Assembly: GCF_016724845.1 (NCBI RefSeq)
Contig: NZ_CP068082.1
Span: 372,001 to 436,000, forward strand
Direction: 5' to 3'
Origin: Sphingobacterium spiritivorum
GTDB lineage: Bacteria > Bacteroidota > Bacteroidia > Sphingobacteriales > Sphingobacteriaceae
Length of the DNA: 64,000 bases
Shown here piece after piece: positions 36,831 through 49,800 of the stretch (its first letter is position 1; each line of letters opens with the position of its first letter). The translations under genes and the position numbers were made by a program. The notes beneath the pieces were generated by a model. It ran no database searches and was not told the DNA's origin. It was given only the letters and a program-made list of their open reading frames with translations.

Positions 36831-37844
36831 TTAGAAGAACCTAGGATTCAAGTATTGTGTAGCCCCGCGGCGTCCGAATGTAATCCCAAGCGTGATCTCA
36901 TGTGAGCCATTCTGTACTCCGCTCAATTTGTTGATCATGGCATCATAAGAATAGCCGATACGAAGTCTGTCTGTGGCATAAAACTGTGCTATACCTGTAA
37001 TGGCATTCATCGAACTCAACTTATCAACCGATCTGTCCTGATACTGTCTGTTAAATAAACGGGCTCGTGTGCGGTATCCTGCTCCTATCCAAAATTTACC
37101 ATTGAATACAAACATGGCATTGACATCCAGAGAGGTCGGTCCTTTAAAGTCTTCCTTGACCAAAATACTGGGTCTTAAATGCACTCCCCTGCTCAATTCC
37201 AGTAATGCTCCAGCAATAAAATATCCGCTGATAGTACGGTAAAGGCTTTCAGATGTATTCTGGTTAAATCTATAATCTGTACCCGAATTCGTGCCATTAA
37301 AAAGATCCTGTACAGACAAGCCTGCATACCATTTCGGATTATAATAATAAACACCTAAACGGATATCCGGTACCCAGTCTGAAATTTTGCCGTCCGGGAT
37401 AATGGGATCATTAGGATCGTTTGCATCCAGTTTATTTCCATCTAGGCTATATTGTGTTACACCCCCGGCCACTCCAAGACTCAGTCTTTGTGTATCCTCA
37501 TCATCCAACTGGAGACGAAACGCATAATTGGCATACGCAGATGTAGCGGCCTGCGCGCCTAGTTTATCAGCAGTAACATTGAATCCGACACCGTGACGTT
37601 TTGAATAAGGATCCAGAACTCCGTCTATAGAAACGGTTCCCGTCTTAGGCGCTCCGCTCCAACCAGTCCACTGACTACGAAGACCTACCTGAGCAAACCA
37701 CTCCTCCTTATAACCTGCATAGGCAGGATTGACACTCATCGAATTGAACATGTACTGCGTAAACTGGATACTCTGCTGGGCACTGACCTTGGTCAGTCCC
37801 AGCAATCCTGCTACTATTATCACTGCATATTTTCCGTATTTCAT
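36831..37844 (-). CDS. PorP/SprF-family T9SS outer-membrane protein, cassette B
   Basis: A 337-residue outer-membrane barrel, the same length as the cassette-A barrel and nearly superimposable with it: signal peptide to KVSAQQ, then QFTQYMFNSMSVNPAYAGYK, a middle segment with VQDLFNGTNSGTDYRFN, and a C-terminus PRFF. It is 47 nt downstream of the 4628-residue adhesin and 13 nt upstream of the PorE-like gene. The family is associated with export or surface retention of CHU_C cargo. The differences from cassette A are scattered substitutions concentrated in likely loops and the signal peptide, consistent with duplication followed by partner-specific divergence (inference). Confidence 0.93.
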   Translation of the reverse strand: MKYGKYAVIIVAGLLGLTKVSAQQSIQFTQYMFNSMSVNPAYAGYKEEWFAQVGLRSQWTGWSGAPKTGTVSIDGVLDPYSKRHGVGFNVTADKLGAQAATSAYANYAFRLQLDDEDTQRLSLGVAGGVTQYSLDGNKLDANDPNDPIIPDGKISDWVPDIRLGVYYYNPKWYAGLSVQDLFNGTNSGTDYRFNQNTSESLYRTISGYFIAGALLELSRGVHLRPSILVKEDFKGPTSLDVNAMFVFNGKFWIGAGYRTRARLFNRQYQDRSVDKLSSMNAITGIAQFYATDRLRIGYSYDAMINKLSGVQNGSHEITLGITFGRRGATQYLNPRFF

Positions 37845-37891
37845 GTTGTTATTATTTTTAGTAAATAATACAATTTAGTCTATTACTGATT

Positions 37892-40800
37892 CTAGTTTCT
37901 CTTAATTAATACGTCTCCTTTAACTACTTCTTTAACACCGTTCTTGGTCGTCTCAATGATGTAGAAGTATGTTCCTGCATTCAGATTAAGACCTTCCCAA
38001 TTGTTGTCATAGTTTGCATTGCGATAGACCTCATTACCCCATCTGTTGATGATTGTCAGGCTTACACGATCGTAGGTTTCAATACCTTTCAGAACAAACT
38101 TATCATTGATATTATCTCCATTCGGCGTAATGACATTTGGTACGATCAATGGATTTGACAATACATTGATTTTGACCACTGCCTCATTACTCCATCTTCC
38201 TTTCACATCTTTCACACGATAACTAAACTGATCCACGCCTACGAATACTTTGTTTGGTAAATAAGTGACTGTTCCGTCTATATTCACTGATGTAGTACCT
38301 TCTGCTGCTGTTGTTACGATTTCTACTGTTGCCGGATCAATTGCCCACTTGGTCACCTGATCGTTAGCCAGTACTTCTATTTTCACTTCATTTGCAGCTT
38401 TTGTTTCAGCTTCATCGTCTACCGCCTGGATGGTCTGGAAGTCTACAGGGATCGGATCCGTATCGTCCTTATCATCTTCCGGATCGGTATCCGGATTTTT
38501 ACCCGGAGCCCATACGGTAATACCATTTGTGATTGTTGCGGCTGCATCATCAGAAACTGTTGCTGCAACTTTAACCAGGATCTTACCTCCTACCGGTATT
38601 GCTGCTGTCGTTGTTACGGCTGCACTGTTGGCTGTTCCGCTGACAGTTGCTGTTCCGCTGATAATGCTGTAACCTGTCACTGTCACACCTGCTCCCGGAC
38701 GCTCTCTCAGACTGATCACTTTTCCTGTCTCCATTACTGAAGGACCATCATTAGTGATCGTTAGTGTAAAGCTCGTCGCTTCTCCTGCTTTCACTCTTGC
38801 TTCATCGGTTACCTTCGTGATTGAAAGCTTAGTTTCACGATCTACAGGAATCGGATCTGTATCATCCTTATCATCTTCCGGATCCGTTCCAGGATCTTTA
38901 TCAGGACCCCAGACGGTGATTCCGTTGGTGATAGTTGCCGGAGCATCTGCAGCTACATTTGCGGTTACTTTAACTACTATTGTAGCACCTACCGCAATAT
39001 TTGCAGTCGTAGTCAGTTTCGCGGTATTAGCTGTACCTGCTATTGTTGCAGAACCACTCGCCACACTGTAACCGGTGATGGTTAGTCCTGCACCTGGACG
39101 CTCAGTCAGACTGAGCACTTTTCCTGTGCTGATAATTGCCGGACCATTGTTTGTAATGGTAAGTGTAAAGCTTGTACTTGTACCTGCTTTCACTCTTGCC
39201 TGATCCGCAACTTTAGTAATACTCAATTTGTATTCATGGTCTACAGGAATCGGATCTGTATCATCTTTATCATCCTCAGGGTCTGTACCCGGATCCTTGT
39301 CAGGTCCCCATACGGTGATACCATTTGTAACAGTAGCCGGTGCATCTGCTGCAATATTCGCAGTTACTTTTACGACAATTGTTCCTCCTACTGCTATCGT
39401 TCCGTTTGCGGTTACTTTAGCCGTATTACCTGTTCCGGTCACTGTTGCATTACCGCTGGCCACTGCATAACCTGTAATAGTTACTCCTGCGCCTGGACGT
39501 TCTGTCAGACTGATCACTTTGCCAGCGGCTAAGGTCTCAGGACCATCGTTTGTCAGGGTGATTGTAAAGCTGGTGCTTGTACCGGCTTTCACTCTTGCCT
39601 GATCTGCAACTTTAGTAACACTGATATGATTAGCAATGACAAATGTTGCTCTGGCTGGGCTGTTTGCTATAGAGCGGTTAGCCACCTGCGCATCTACAGT
39701 TACGGTTCCTGCTTTAGTAGATGTTACTCTAGCTACGGATTTACCGTTTGCATCTGTAGTAATCGTCTGTGTCGCTGTAGTTCCATCGGGATTGGTGATG
39801 CCGAATGCTACTGCAATATTAGTTATAGGATTGCTGAATGCATCCACGATTGTCGCGGTGAATTCGTTGTAATCCGTACCATTAGCGATAGCATTGTCTT
39901 TCGTTACAGCCAGATTAGATTTACTGTAATCTACCGGACCGGCTACGAATTGAGCACTTGCAGGGCTATTCGCAATAGAACGGTTAGCCACCTGTGCATC
40001 CACCGTTACAGTTCCTGTTTTAGTAGACGTCACTCTGGCTACGGATTTGCCGTTTGCATCTGTAGTAATCGTCTGTGTTGCTGTAGTTCCATCAGGGTTA
40101 ATGACGCTGAATACTACTGTTGTATTTGCTATAGGATTGACGAATGCATCCACTATTGTTGCAGTGAATTCGTTGTAATCCGTACCATTTGCAATAGCTC
40201 CATCTTTGGTTACCGCCAGATTAGATTTGTCATAGTCTACCGGACCAGCTACGAAGGTTGCTCTGGCAGGGCTGTTCGCTATAGAACGGTTAGCTACCTG
40301 AGCATCCACCGTTACGGTTCCTGCTTTGGTAGATGTTACCTGAACAACGGACTTGCCATTTGCATCCGTAGTAATCGTTTGTATTGCTGTAGTACCATCA
40401 GGGTTAGTGATGCTGAATACTACACTTGTATTTGCGATAGGATTGACGAATGCATCTACGATTGTTGCGGTGAATTCGTTGTAATCCGTACCATTTGCTA
40501 TCGCACCGTCTTTGGTTACAGTCAGAGTAGATTTGTCATAGTCTACCGGTCCGGCTACGAAGGTAACCGTCTGTGGACTTCCGCTGATTGCTGTGCCGGC
40601 TACACCTGCACCGACAGTTACAGCACCAATCTTCGTACTGGTCAGTTCCAGAATTGATTTACCTGAAGCATCTGTTACGATATTCGCAGTCTTCGCTAAA
40701 CCGTCTGTCAGATCTGTATATCCGAAGTCTACTGTAGCTCCTGCAATCGGGTTATCAAATGCATCTACGATAGTAGCTTCCAGGATATTCTTATCTACGC

Positions 40801-43800
40801 CATTGGCTGTAGCTCCGTCTTTAATAATAACCAGTTTCGATTTACCATAGTCAACAGGCCCTGCTACAAATTGAGCATTAGCCGGACTGTTTGCAATTGA
40901 ACGGTTCGCTACCTGAGCATCCACCGCTACGGTTCCTGCTTTGGTAGATGTCAACTGAACAACGGACTTGCCATTTGCATCTGTAGTAATCGTTTGTGTT
41001 GCTGTAGTACCATCAGGGTTAGTGATGCTGAATACTACACTTGTATTTGCGATAGGATTGACGAATGCATCTACGATAGTTGCTGTGAATTCGTTGTAAT
41101 CTATACCATTTGCAATCGCACCATCTTTGGTCACCGCCAGATTAGATTTGTCATAGTCTACCGGTCCGGCTACGAAGGTAACCGTCTGCGGACTTCCGCT
41201 GATTGCTGTGCCGGCTACACCTGCACTGACAGTCACAGCACCAATCTTCGTACTGGTCAGTTCCAGAATTGATTTACCTGAAGCATCTGTTACGATATTC
41301 GCAGTCTTCGCTAAACCGTCTGTCAGATCTGTATATCCGAAGTCTACTGTAGCTCCTGAAATCGGGTTATCAAATGCATCTACGATAGTAGCTTCCAGGA
41401 TATTCTTATCTACGCCATTGGCGGTAGCGCCGTCTTTGATAATAACCAGTTTCGATTTACCATAGTCAACAGGTCCGGCTACGAATGTAACCGTCTGCGG
41501 ACTGCCACTGATCGCTGTGCCGGCTACACCTGCACTGACAGTCACTGCGCCAATCTTCGTACTGGTCAGTTCCAGAACGGATTTGCCGTTAGCAGCTGTT
41601 GCTATATTGACTGTCTTCGCTAAACCATCTGTCAGATCTGTATATCCGAAGTCTACTGTAGCTCCTGCAATCGGATTCTCAAATGCATCCACGATCGTAG
41701 CTTCCAGAATATTCTTATCTACGCCATTGGCTGTAGCGCCATCCTTAATAATAACTAATTTCGATTTACCATAATCTACAGGTCCGGCTACGAAAGTAAC
41801 GGTCTGCGGACTGCCACTGATTGCTGTGCCGGCTACACCTGCACTGACAGTCACAGCACCAATCTTCGTACTGGTCAGTTCCAGAATTGATTTACCTGAA
41901 GCATCTGTTACGATATTCGCAGTCTTCGCTAAACCGTCTGTCAGATCTGTATATCCGAAGTCTACTGTAGCTCCTGAAATCGGGTTATCAAATGCATCTA
42001 CGATAGTAGCTTCCAGGATATTCTTATCTACGCCATTGGCGGTAGCGCCGTCTTTGATAATAACCAGTTTCGATTTACCATAGTCAACAGGTCCGGCTAC
42101 GAATGTAACCGTCTGCGGACTGCCACTGATCGCTGTGCCGGCTACACCTGCACTGACAGTCACTGCGCCAATCTTCGTACTGGTCAGTTCCAGAACGGAT
42201 TTGCCGTTAGCAGCTGTTGCTATATTGACTGTCTTCGCTAAACCATCTGTCAGATCTGTATATCCGAAGTCTACTGTAGCTCCTGCAATCGGATTCTCAA
42301 ATGCATCCACGATCGTAGCTTCCAGAATATTCTTATCTACGCCATTGGCTGTAGCGCCATCCTTAATAATAACTAATTTCGATTTACCATAATCTACAGG
42401 TCCGGCTACGAAGGTAACGGTCTGCGGACTGCCACTGATTGCTGTACCGGCCACTAAAGCACTCACATCGATAGCACCGATTTTCGTGCTGGTCAGTTCC
42501 AGTACAGATTTGCCTAAAGCATCAGTCACGATATTCACCGCTTTCACCTGACCGTCTACCAGATCTGTATATCCAAAGTCTACTGTAGCTGCTGCAATCG
42601 GATTATCAAATGCATCCACGATAGTAGCTTCCAGAATATTCTTATCTACACCATTGGCAATAGCGCCGTCTTTGATAATAATCAGTTTAGATTTACCATA
42701 ATCTACAGGTCCGGCTACGAATGTAACTGTCTGCGGACTAGCACTGATGGCTGTAGCGGCAACAGTCGCTGCAACAGCTACATCACCAATTTTCGTACTG
42801 GTAATATCCAGTAATGCGATACCTGATGCATCTGTATTCAGTTGAGTAGTTACTATACTGCCTGTGACCAGACTTGTATAACTAAAGTCTACTGCTGTAG
42901 CTGCAATCGGGTTATCAAATTCATCTACTATAGTTGCACGAAGTGTATTTACATCTGTGCCGTTTGCTATAGCGTTGTTTTTAACTATTTCTAATTTTGA
43001 TTTTGTATAATCTACTTGCTGAGGAGCTACGACAAGAGCTGCCACAGGAGATATAATATCACAACCTTTTGTGCTGCTAATTAATGCACGGAACTCATAG
43101 CGTGTACCTGCTGCTACCAAAGGAACTGTTCTCACTAATGTAGAAGTCGCCTGACCTGCTATAGCAGTCCATGTTCCTCCGATTAACTCCTGCCACTGGA
43201 ATGTTGCTGTCGCATCATCTACAGTCAATTCAAATGTTGCAGTTTTACCTGGAGACAGACTGATTTCATTACCCGAACGAGCCTGTCCGTTGATGTTAAG
43301 TGTCTGCACGACCGGCAGCGGGTTGATCAGGACTTCAATCTCTTGTCTTGGACCTATTTCACAACCTTGTCTTACAGCCTGTATAAAATATTTATGCACG
43401 CCTGCAGTTGTCGTAGCAGGAATTGTAAAGTTCAGCTGATCTGAAGTAGTCAGCAGATTGCCATTTACATCGTACACAGCATAGACTGTACAATCATCCT
43501 GTTTCTTGATCGTCAGATTATCTCCCTGACATATTTCCAATGTAGTGCCAGGCGTATTTCCGTAATCTATCGTAGGTATGATACTGACATCATATACCTT
43601 GATCTGATTACCCAGGTTCACATTTACGACATCTCCATAAGAGATCTGCACACGATCAAATGGTTGATCGAATGGTGCCATCATTAACTTTTTCTTATTA
43701 GCGGAGAAGCTCAATAATTTCAGTTTCAGAATATCAGCATTGTTATCCAAGGTAGGACCGACTTTCGCAGTGCCCAAGTAACGCTGGATCTCAAAACCTG

Positions 43801-46800
43801 AAAGTAAGCTCAGATTAAGAAGTGCGTTGCCCGAATCTTCAATAATAATACGCAATGAATCTGTAGGCATCGTCTGTGACTTGAATACAGGAGTCAGACT
43901 TGCCACATTCAATACCGCAGCACCTCTGTTGATTTGCGCAGCAGTATTCAGATCATTATCCACAGCTAGCCATGGGTCTATCACACTTGCTGTTGCACTT
44001 GCTACACCCAGACCTATATCCTGCACGCCATAAAGCACATCTAAAATATTGCTGTTTGTCTGGTTATCGATCGGAGCACAATCTACAGCACCGGTTTTTG
44101 TATAATATGCATGATATATTTTTGCATTCTGCGCCAGACTCAGCAATGCTCCCTGCACAATACGTACGCCTTTGTAAGCTTTCGGCCCTGATCCACTTGC
44201 AGGTACAAATGTATACTCTACAACATTGTCTGCAACAAGCAAATCCAGAAGTCCTCCCTGTACGGATTTAAGTGTTCCGATATCATTACCGTTTGCATCC
44301 AGTCCGACAACAGACAGACCGCTTGCAACAGATAGTAAGCTGTACTCTTTACCTAATTTAATAGTAACAGGAGTACCTGCAGGTACGACCTGATCAAAGT
44401 TTACATTTTGCCATGTTGTACCAATTCCTAACAATCCTAATCCGGTAGTGATCGTTGAGTATGTTTTAGGATTTCCGTCTACAGCATTGGCACCATCGCT
44501 CACTCCTCCTGTAATAATACTTCCGGAAGACTGTGCATTTGCATACACACGTACCAGTTGAGGAGGACAGCTGTCTGCATCATACACCTGTATAAGAACA
44601 GATTGTGATGAGGTACATCCTGTTGCATCATTCTGTGCGACTACTGTGTAGGTATATACACCCGGCGCAGCAAATGACGGATTCAGATTAGTGGTTTCCA
44701 CACCTGCCTGATCATACCATTTTACAGTCACTCCTGTAGCAGGTGAAGTTGTAACCGTCGGAAGGGTTACCGCTACATTGACTGCTGTCGTGATTCTGGT
44801 TTCTCCGGTTAATGTAATTACCGGAAGTGGGTTTATTACAATAGTAACAGGAGCAGATTCCAGACTTTCACATCCGGTCAGCTGATCTGTCACTTTAACG
44901 GTATATAATCCACCGGTAGATACAAAGATTTTCTGTCCTGTTACCGGAACAGTAGTTCCGTTATTATTTTCTGTCAGCAATACACCGTCTTTGTACCACT
45001 GATTACCCGTAGTTGCACTTGAAGTCAATTCAATAATAGATCCTTCACATGCCGGCGCAGTAGGCGCAGTGATAGTAGGCTGTGCCGGTCTCGGAGTGAC
45101 AGTCACCTCTACAGCAGCGGAGACTTCACTGCTACAACCTGTAGCATTGACATCATTGAATGCTTTTACTGTGTAAAGTCCACCTGCATTAACCGTTAAT
45201 GTATTGGTATTGGTAGTCTGCAATAATGTTCCGTCTTTATACCATTGGTATGAAGATGCTCCGGCAGATGTTGCTGTCAACACAGTCGAACCTGTACCTT
45301 CACATATTGCGGCAGAACCAGTGATGCTGATCGTAGGAATAGGAGGAAGATTCAATACCGAAATCTCAATTTCTTTTGCCGGAGTATTGAAACAGAATCC
45401 ATCTCCTGACACTACTACATAATAAGTAGTTGTCACAGCAGGGCTTAATCTCTGAACAGGCCCTACAAGTGGTGTACCTGTCAATGCAGGATTGGTGTAC
45501 CACAGATATACTGCATTTGGAATATTTAACGCTGTTGATGCCGTTATTTCCACTTCATCACCCAGACATATTGTTCCTGAAGTCGGAGCCAGTGTGATAT
45601 CAGCTGCAACTACAGGTGTACAGTTTGTCTGTAGTTCAGACAATGCTTGTTTAGTTTTATTTGGTTGTCCGGAAATTTCATTTGCAAAGCTCACGACCGA
45701 AGTATTTGTGATCTTATCTACTCCCGGAGGAATTGCGCCTACCAACACTTTATAGCTAAAGGTCAGTGTTTGATCTACGGCTAATGAAGGAATCACAAAA
45801 GTTGCTTCATTTCCAGCTACTGTACCTCCACCGGTTATTGTTCCGGTTTCATATGTAGTATGTGTAGGAATAGGAGCTGTAATCGTCACATTTGTGAGGG
45901 CTGCATTTCCTGTATTTTTTACCGTTAATGTATAAGTAATTACGTCGCCTTCGACAGCTTTACTTGTACTGGTCGTGTTATTACTCAAGCCCAGCAATGC
46001 AAAATCAACATCATTTGCAGGAGTCACCGCAATCACGGTTCCTGTCTGCGTGATGTCCGGACCTCCGGTCAACGGATCACTATTATTGATTGGTGGATGT
46101 GATTGTACACCCGGGTCAGCAGGGTTGAGTTTTGCTAACGCAATATTGTTAATCTGTGCGATGTTAGTCAGATCTTTAATGACAGTAGCTATAAAGGATA
46201 CAGACCGTACCTGCCCTACCGGAATATCTAATGGCGCGAAGTTGACGGTACCACCTGTAAACGTACCCCCGTTTTTATGTGTCAATCCTGCAGGCAATAC
46301 ATCACTGACAAGAACACCTGTTGCATTCTGGTTTCCGTCATTGCGTACATAGATGGTGTACTGTACATCTTCACCACCTTTTACACTGGTGAACGTTGCA
46401 TCATTATTTACTTTATATGCTTTCCAAGACACAAGATTGTTCACAGGAGTTACATCCAGAGAAGTTCCTGGTCCTGCACCGGTATTCGGCTCAGTCGGGT
46501 TAGCATTATTTACCGGAGGGAAGCTCTCTGCCGGTACATTATTTTCATTACTTTTTACTGTAGCGATATTGGTTATTTTACTGATACCGCTCAGGTTTTG
46601 ATTGACTGATACGGTAAATGTCAACGGCCCGTTGGTCGCTCCTACTGCTAATGTAGGAATCACAAATGAAACTGTACCGCTTGCCTGTGAACCTCCCGAC
46701 ACATAAGTGACTCCGGCAGGCAATACATCACTGATCTGAACATTATTCAGTACCTGATTACCATTATTTCGGACATAGATAGCATACTCTACCTGCTCTC

Positions 46801-49800
46801 CGCCTTTGACTGCCGTGATACTTGCATCTGTATTGACTTTGTATGCTTTCCAGGATACAGCAGATGCTATTGGTGTAACAGGTATTTTTGTTCCTGTACC
46901 GGCTGTTTCATCCGGTTCATTCGGATTACCTGCTGCCGGAGGGAAGGTCTCCTTACCCGGATCAGCAGCATCTTTCTTCACTAATGCGACATTGTTAATA
47001 GCTGCCACACCTGTCAGATCTGCATTTACCGTTACTTTGAAAGTGAGGGTAGCAGTAGCGCCTGCAGCAATATCCACATTGCTGAATGTCACTACACCGG
47101 AAGCAAGTGAACCACCGGAAGCGTCGGCAGATCCGGCGACATAAACCGTATTTGCAGGGATAGCATCCGTAACGATGTAATCATTAAGTGCTACATTTCC
47201 TGTATTGCGGACATGTATGGTATATTCAACTTCTTCTCCGCCTTTTACTGTTGTAATAGCTGGATCATTACTGACTTTAAATGATTTCCATGTTTTGAAC
47301 ATTGGTGTATTACAGTCTTTCTCTACTGCATACACTCTGAGAGCTGGCAGTGCACTTACGTTCAATACTCCTCTCAGACCGACACTGATTCTGTCGTAAG
47401 CGACTCCCGGCGCAAAAGGAATAACACCTTTAGCTCCGTTATTTAAAATACCCAGTACATTCAGTCCGTTGATCAGCTGACTTTGTACATCTAATGTCGC
47501 AACCGGAGTTACTCCATTGTAAGCGATAATTTCTATACCTCCTATAAGATTTGCATCTAATGCACCGCTTCCATATTGCAAAGTCAGATTAATAACTTCA
47601 CTTGGTAAGGCCAGCTTACGGAAATCAAAGTATTGTTTCACAGAAGTACCGACAGCAACATTGCCCAGACTTACTTCTGAATAATCGGTTGTATTGATAT
47701 TGATTGCATGGTCAGGATTTGTCACGCCGGATCCGGCCAGACCAAGAGCTGTCAATGCCAGTCCTCTTGCATCATAAGAGGTGGTAAACACAGGCTGACA
47801 ATCTGTTAATGGATTATCGACACATGCACCATATACATTCATTGAATTCGGTTGTGCCAATAAACCTAATGCAGAGTTGGTATGATCTGTGATACGGATA
47901 GCATCGTATTGTGCAGATGGTGTGACAGCGATATAATAGCGGCCTAATTTATCCTGTACAATCCGGATCCGGTCGTTGTTATTATTGAAATTATTATTAC
48001 TTCCTCCCTGAAGAATTACTGAAGCACCATCCTTGACCTGTACAGAGAAGTAGTGGTTTCCTAATACCAGATTATTCACCACACTGGCCAGTGTTCCGCC
48101 AATACTTCCTCCCAGTAGATTATTCAGTAAAGCCTGATCAAAGTCAATACGTATATATGCCGTTTTATTGGCTGCAATTTTCTGACCGAAACCTAATTCA
48201 ACAAAACCTTCATATTTATTACCCAGACCTAATAACAGACCTGCCCCGGATTTCAGGGTAGCATAGCTGTCAAAGTCATTATCAAATAAATTGTTGATGT
48301 CATCTGCATTGCCGGCATCGATTACAGAAGATATACATACCGGATTTTCAAATGGTGAAGGAGTAGTCGTGGTCGGGCATCCCTGACCGATACGTTTTAC
48401 TTCATAAAGTCGTACAGAAGGAGTCAATGCTACATTGAGTGTAGATCCCACGATGATATCTACCCTGTCATATGGTAATGTTGTTCTGTATATAAGTGTC
48501 TGTATACCTCCTGAACGGAACAGATTTAATAAGTTCAGGTTATTGATCAGTCCCTGTTGCAGTGTAAATGTCTCTGCAACGGCACTTCCGTTATACGTAC
48601 GGATCTGATATCTGCCCAACAAATCTACTGATGCCAGACTTGAAGGATCAAGTTGTAACCGAACTTTCAGGCTATCACCTGCAGTAGATAACTTATTGAA
48701 ATATATACGCTGTGCTACCTGTGCAGCTACAGCAGCAGTTCCTGTTGAGATTTCAGAATAATCAGATGAACTTGGACTGATAGCATGGTCTGCATTATTG
48801 ACTCCAGCACCATTCAGCAATCCTAATGAAAGTCCGGACTGGTCAAATGATGTAAATTGAGCGGGAAGACAGTTATTCACACCGATTTCATGACATGCTT
48901 CAAAGATTTTCATCGAAGCGACATTTTGTGTCAGTCCGGCTAATGCAGGGAAATGCTCCGTAATACGGATATTTTTATAAGCTGCATTTGGGGTAATGGC
49001 AATGTAATAACGACCGGCATTATCCTGTACAATGCGGAGATCTCCACCATTTACATCCGTGAATCCCGCCTGGCTGGAACCTGTCAGTACTGTTGTACCT
49101 CCAGTTTGAGCAGTTTTGGCATCTATAGAAAAATAGTGTTGTCCAAGCAGCAATCCGCCCACATTATTGACAAGTGTTCCTAATGTTCCGCTCAGCAAAC
49201 GACCCAGCAGATCACCATCCATATCGATACGGACATATGTAGTCTTATTTGCAGGAAGAGCGGTAGGGAATTCATATTCAAGGAAACCGTTATAAGCACC
49301 TATTCCCAGTAACTGTCCGTTACTTGCAGTCAATGTTGCGAATGATTCGTTATTTCCATCCGCAGCCAGATTCGGATAGTCTGCATGTTCCCATGCGACC
49401 ACAGCAGCATCACAAGCCGGAATCTCAAAAGGCGTAGCCGTTGCAGCAGGCAATGTGAAGTCAGGGTCCGGACAGGCAGAACCTGCAGGGCCAAATCGTT
49501 TCACATCATAGACTTCTAATGAAGACTGGAATGCGCTCACATTTACCACACTGTTTACCCGGATCTCAATGCGATCAAAGGCCTTGCCCGGAGCAAAGGT
49601 CAATGTACCCGGCTGGCCGCCGCCAAGAATACCCAATACATTTGTACCGTTCAGCAATCCGCCACCTAATGATCTGCGGTATACTTCCATGCTCCCATTG
49701 TAAGCAATGACTTCATAAGCACCCAGCAGATCCACATTTAGTGTCTGACTGGCTTTGATTGCCAGTTTAATTTTGAATACGGAGTTGGGGTCACTTAATG

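Noticed and set aside
39626..40657. 343-codon plus-strand frame antisense to the Big_1 array
   Set aside because: Cysteine-, arginine- and tyrosine-rich repeated sequence is typical of the reverse strand of a repeated Ig domain; it has no start context or recognised domain.
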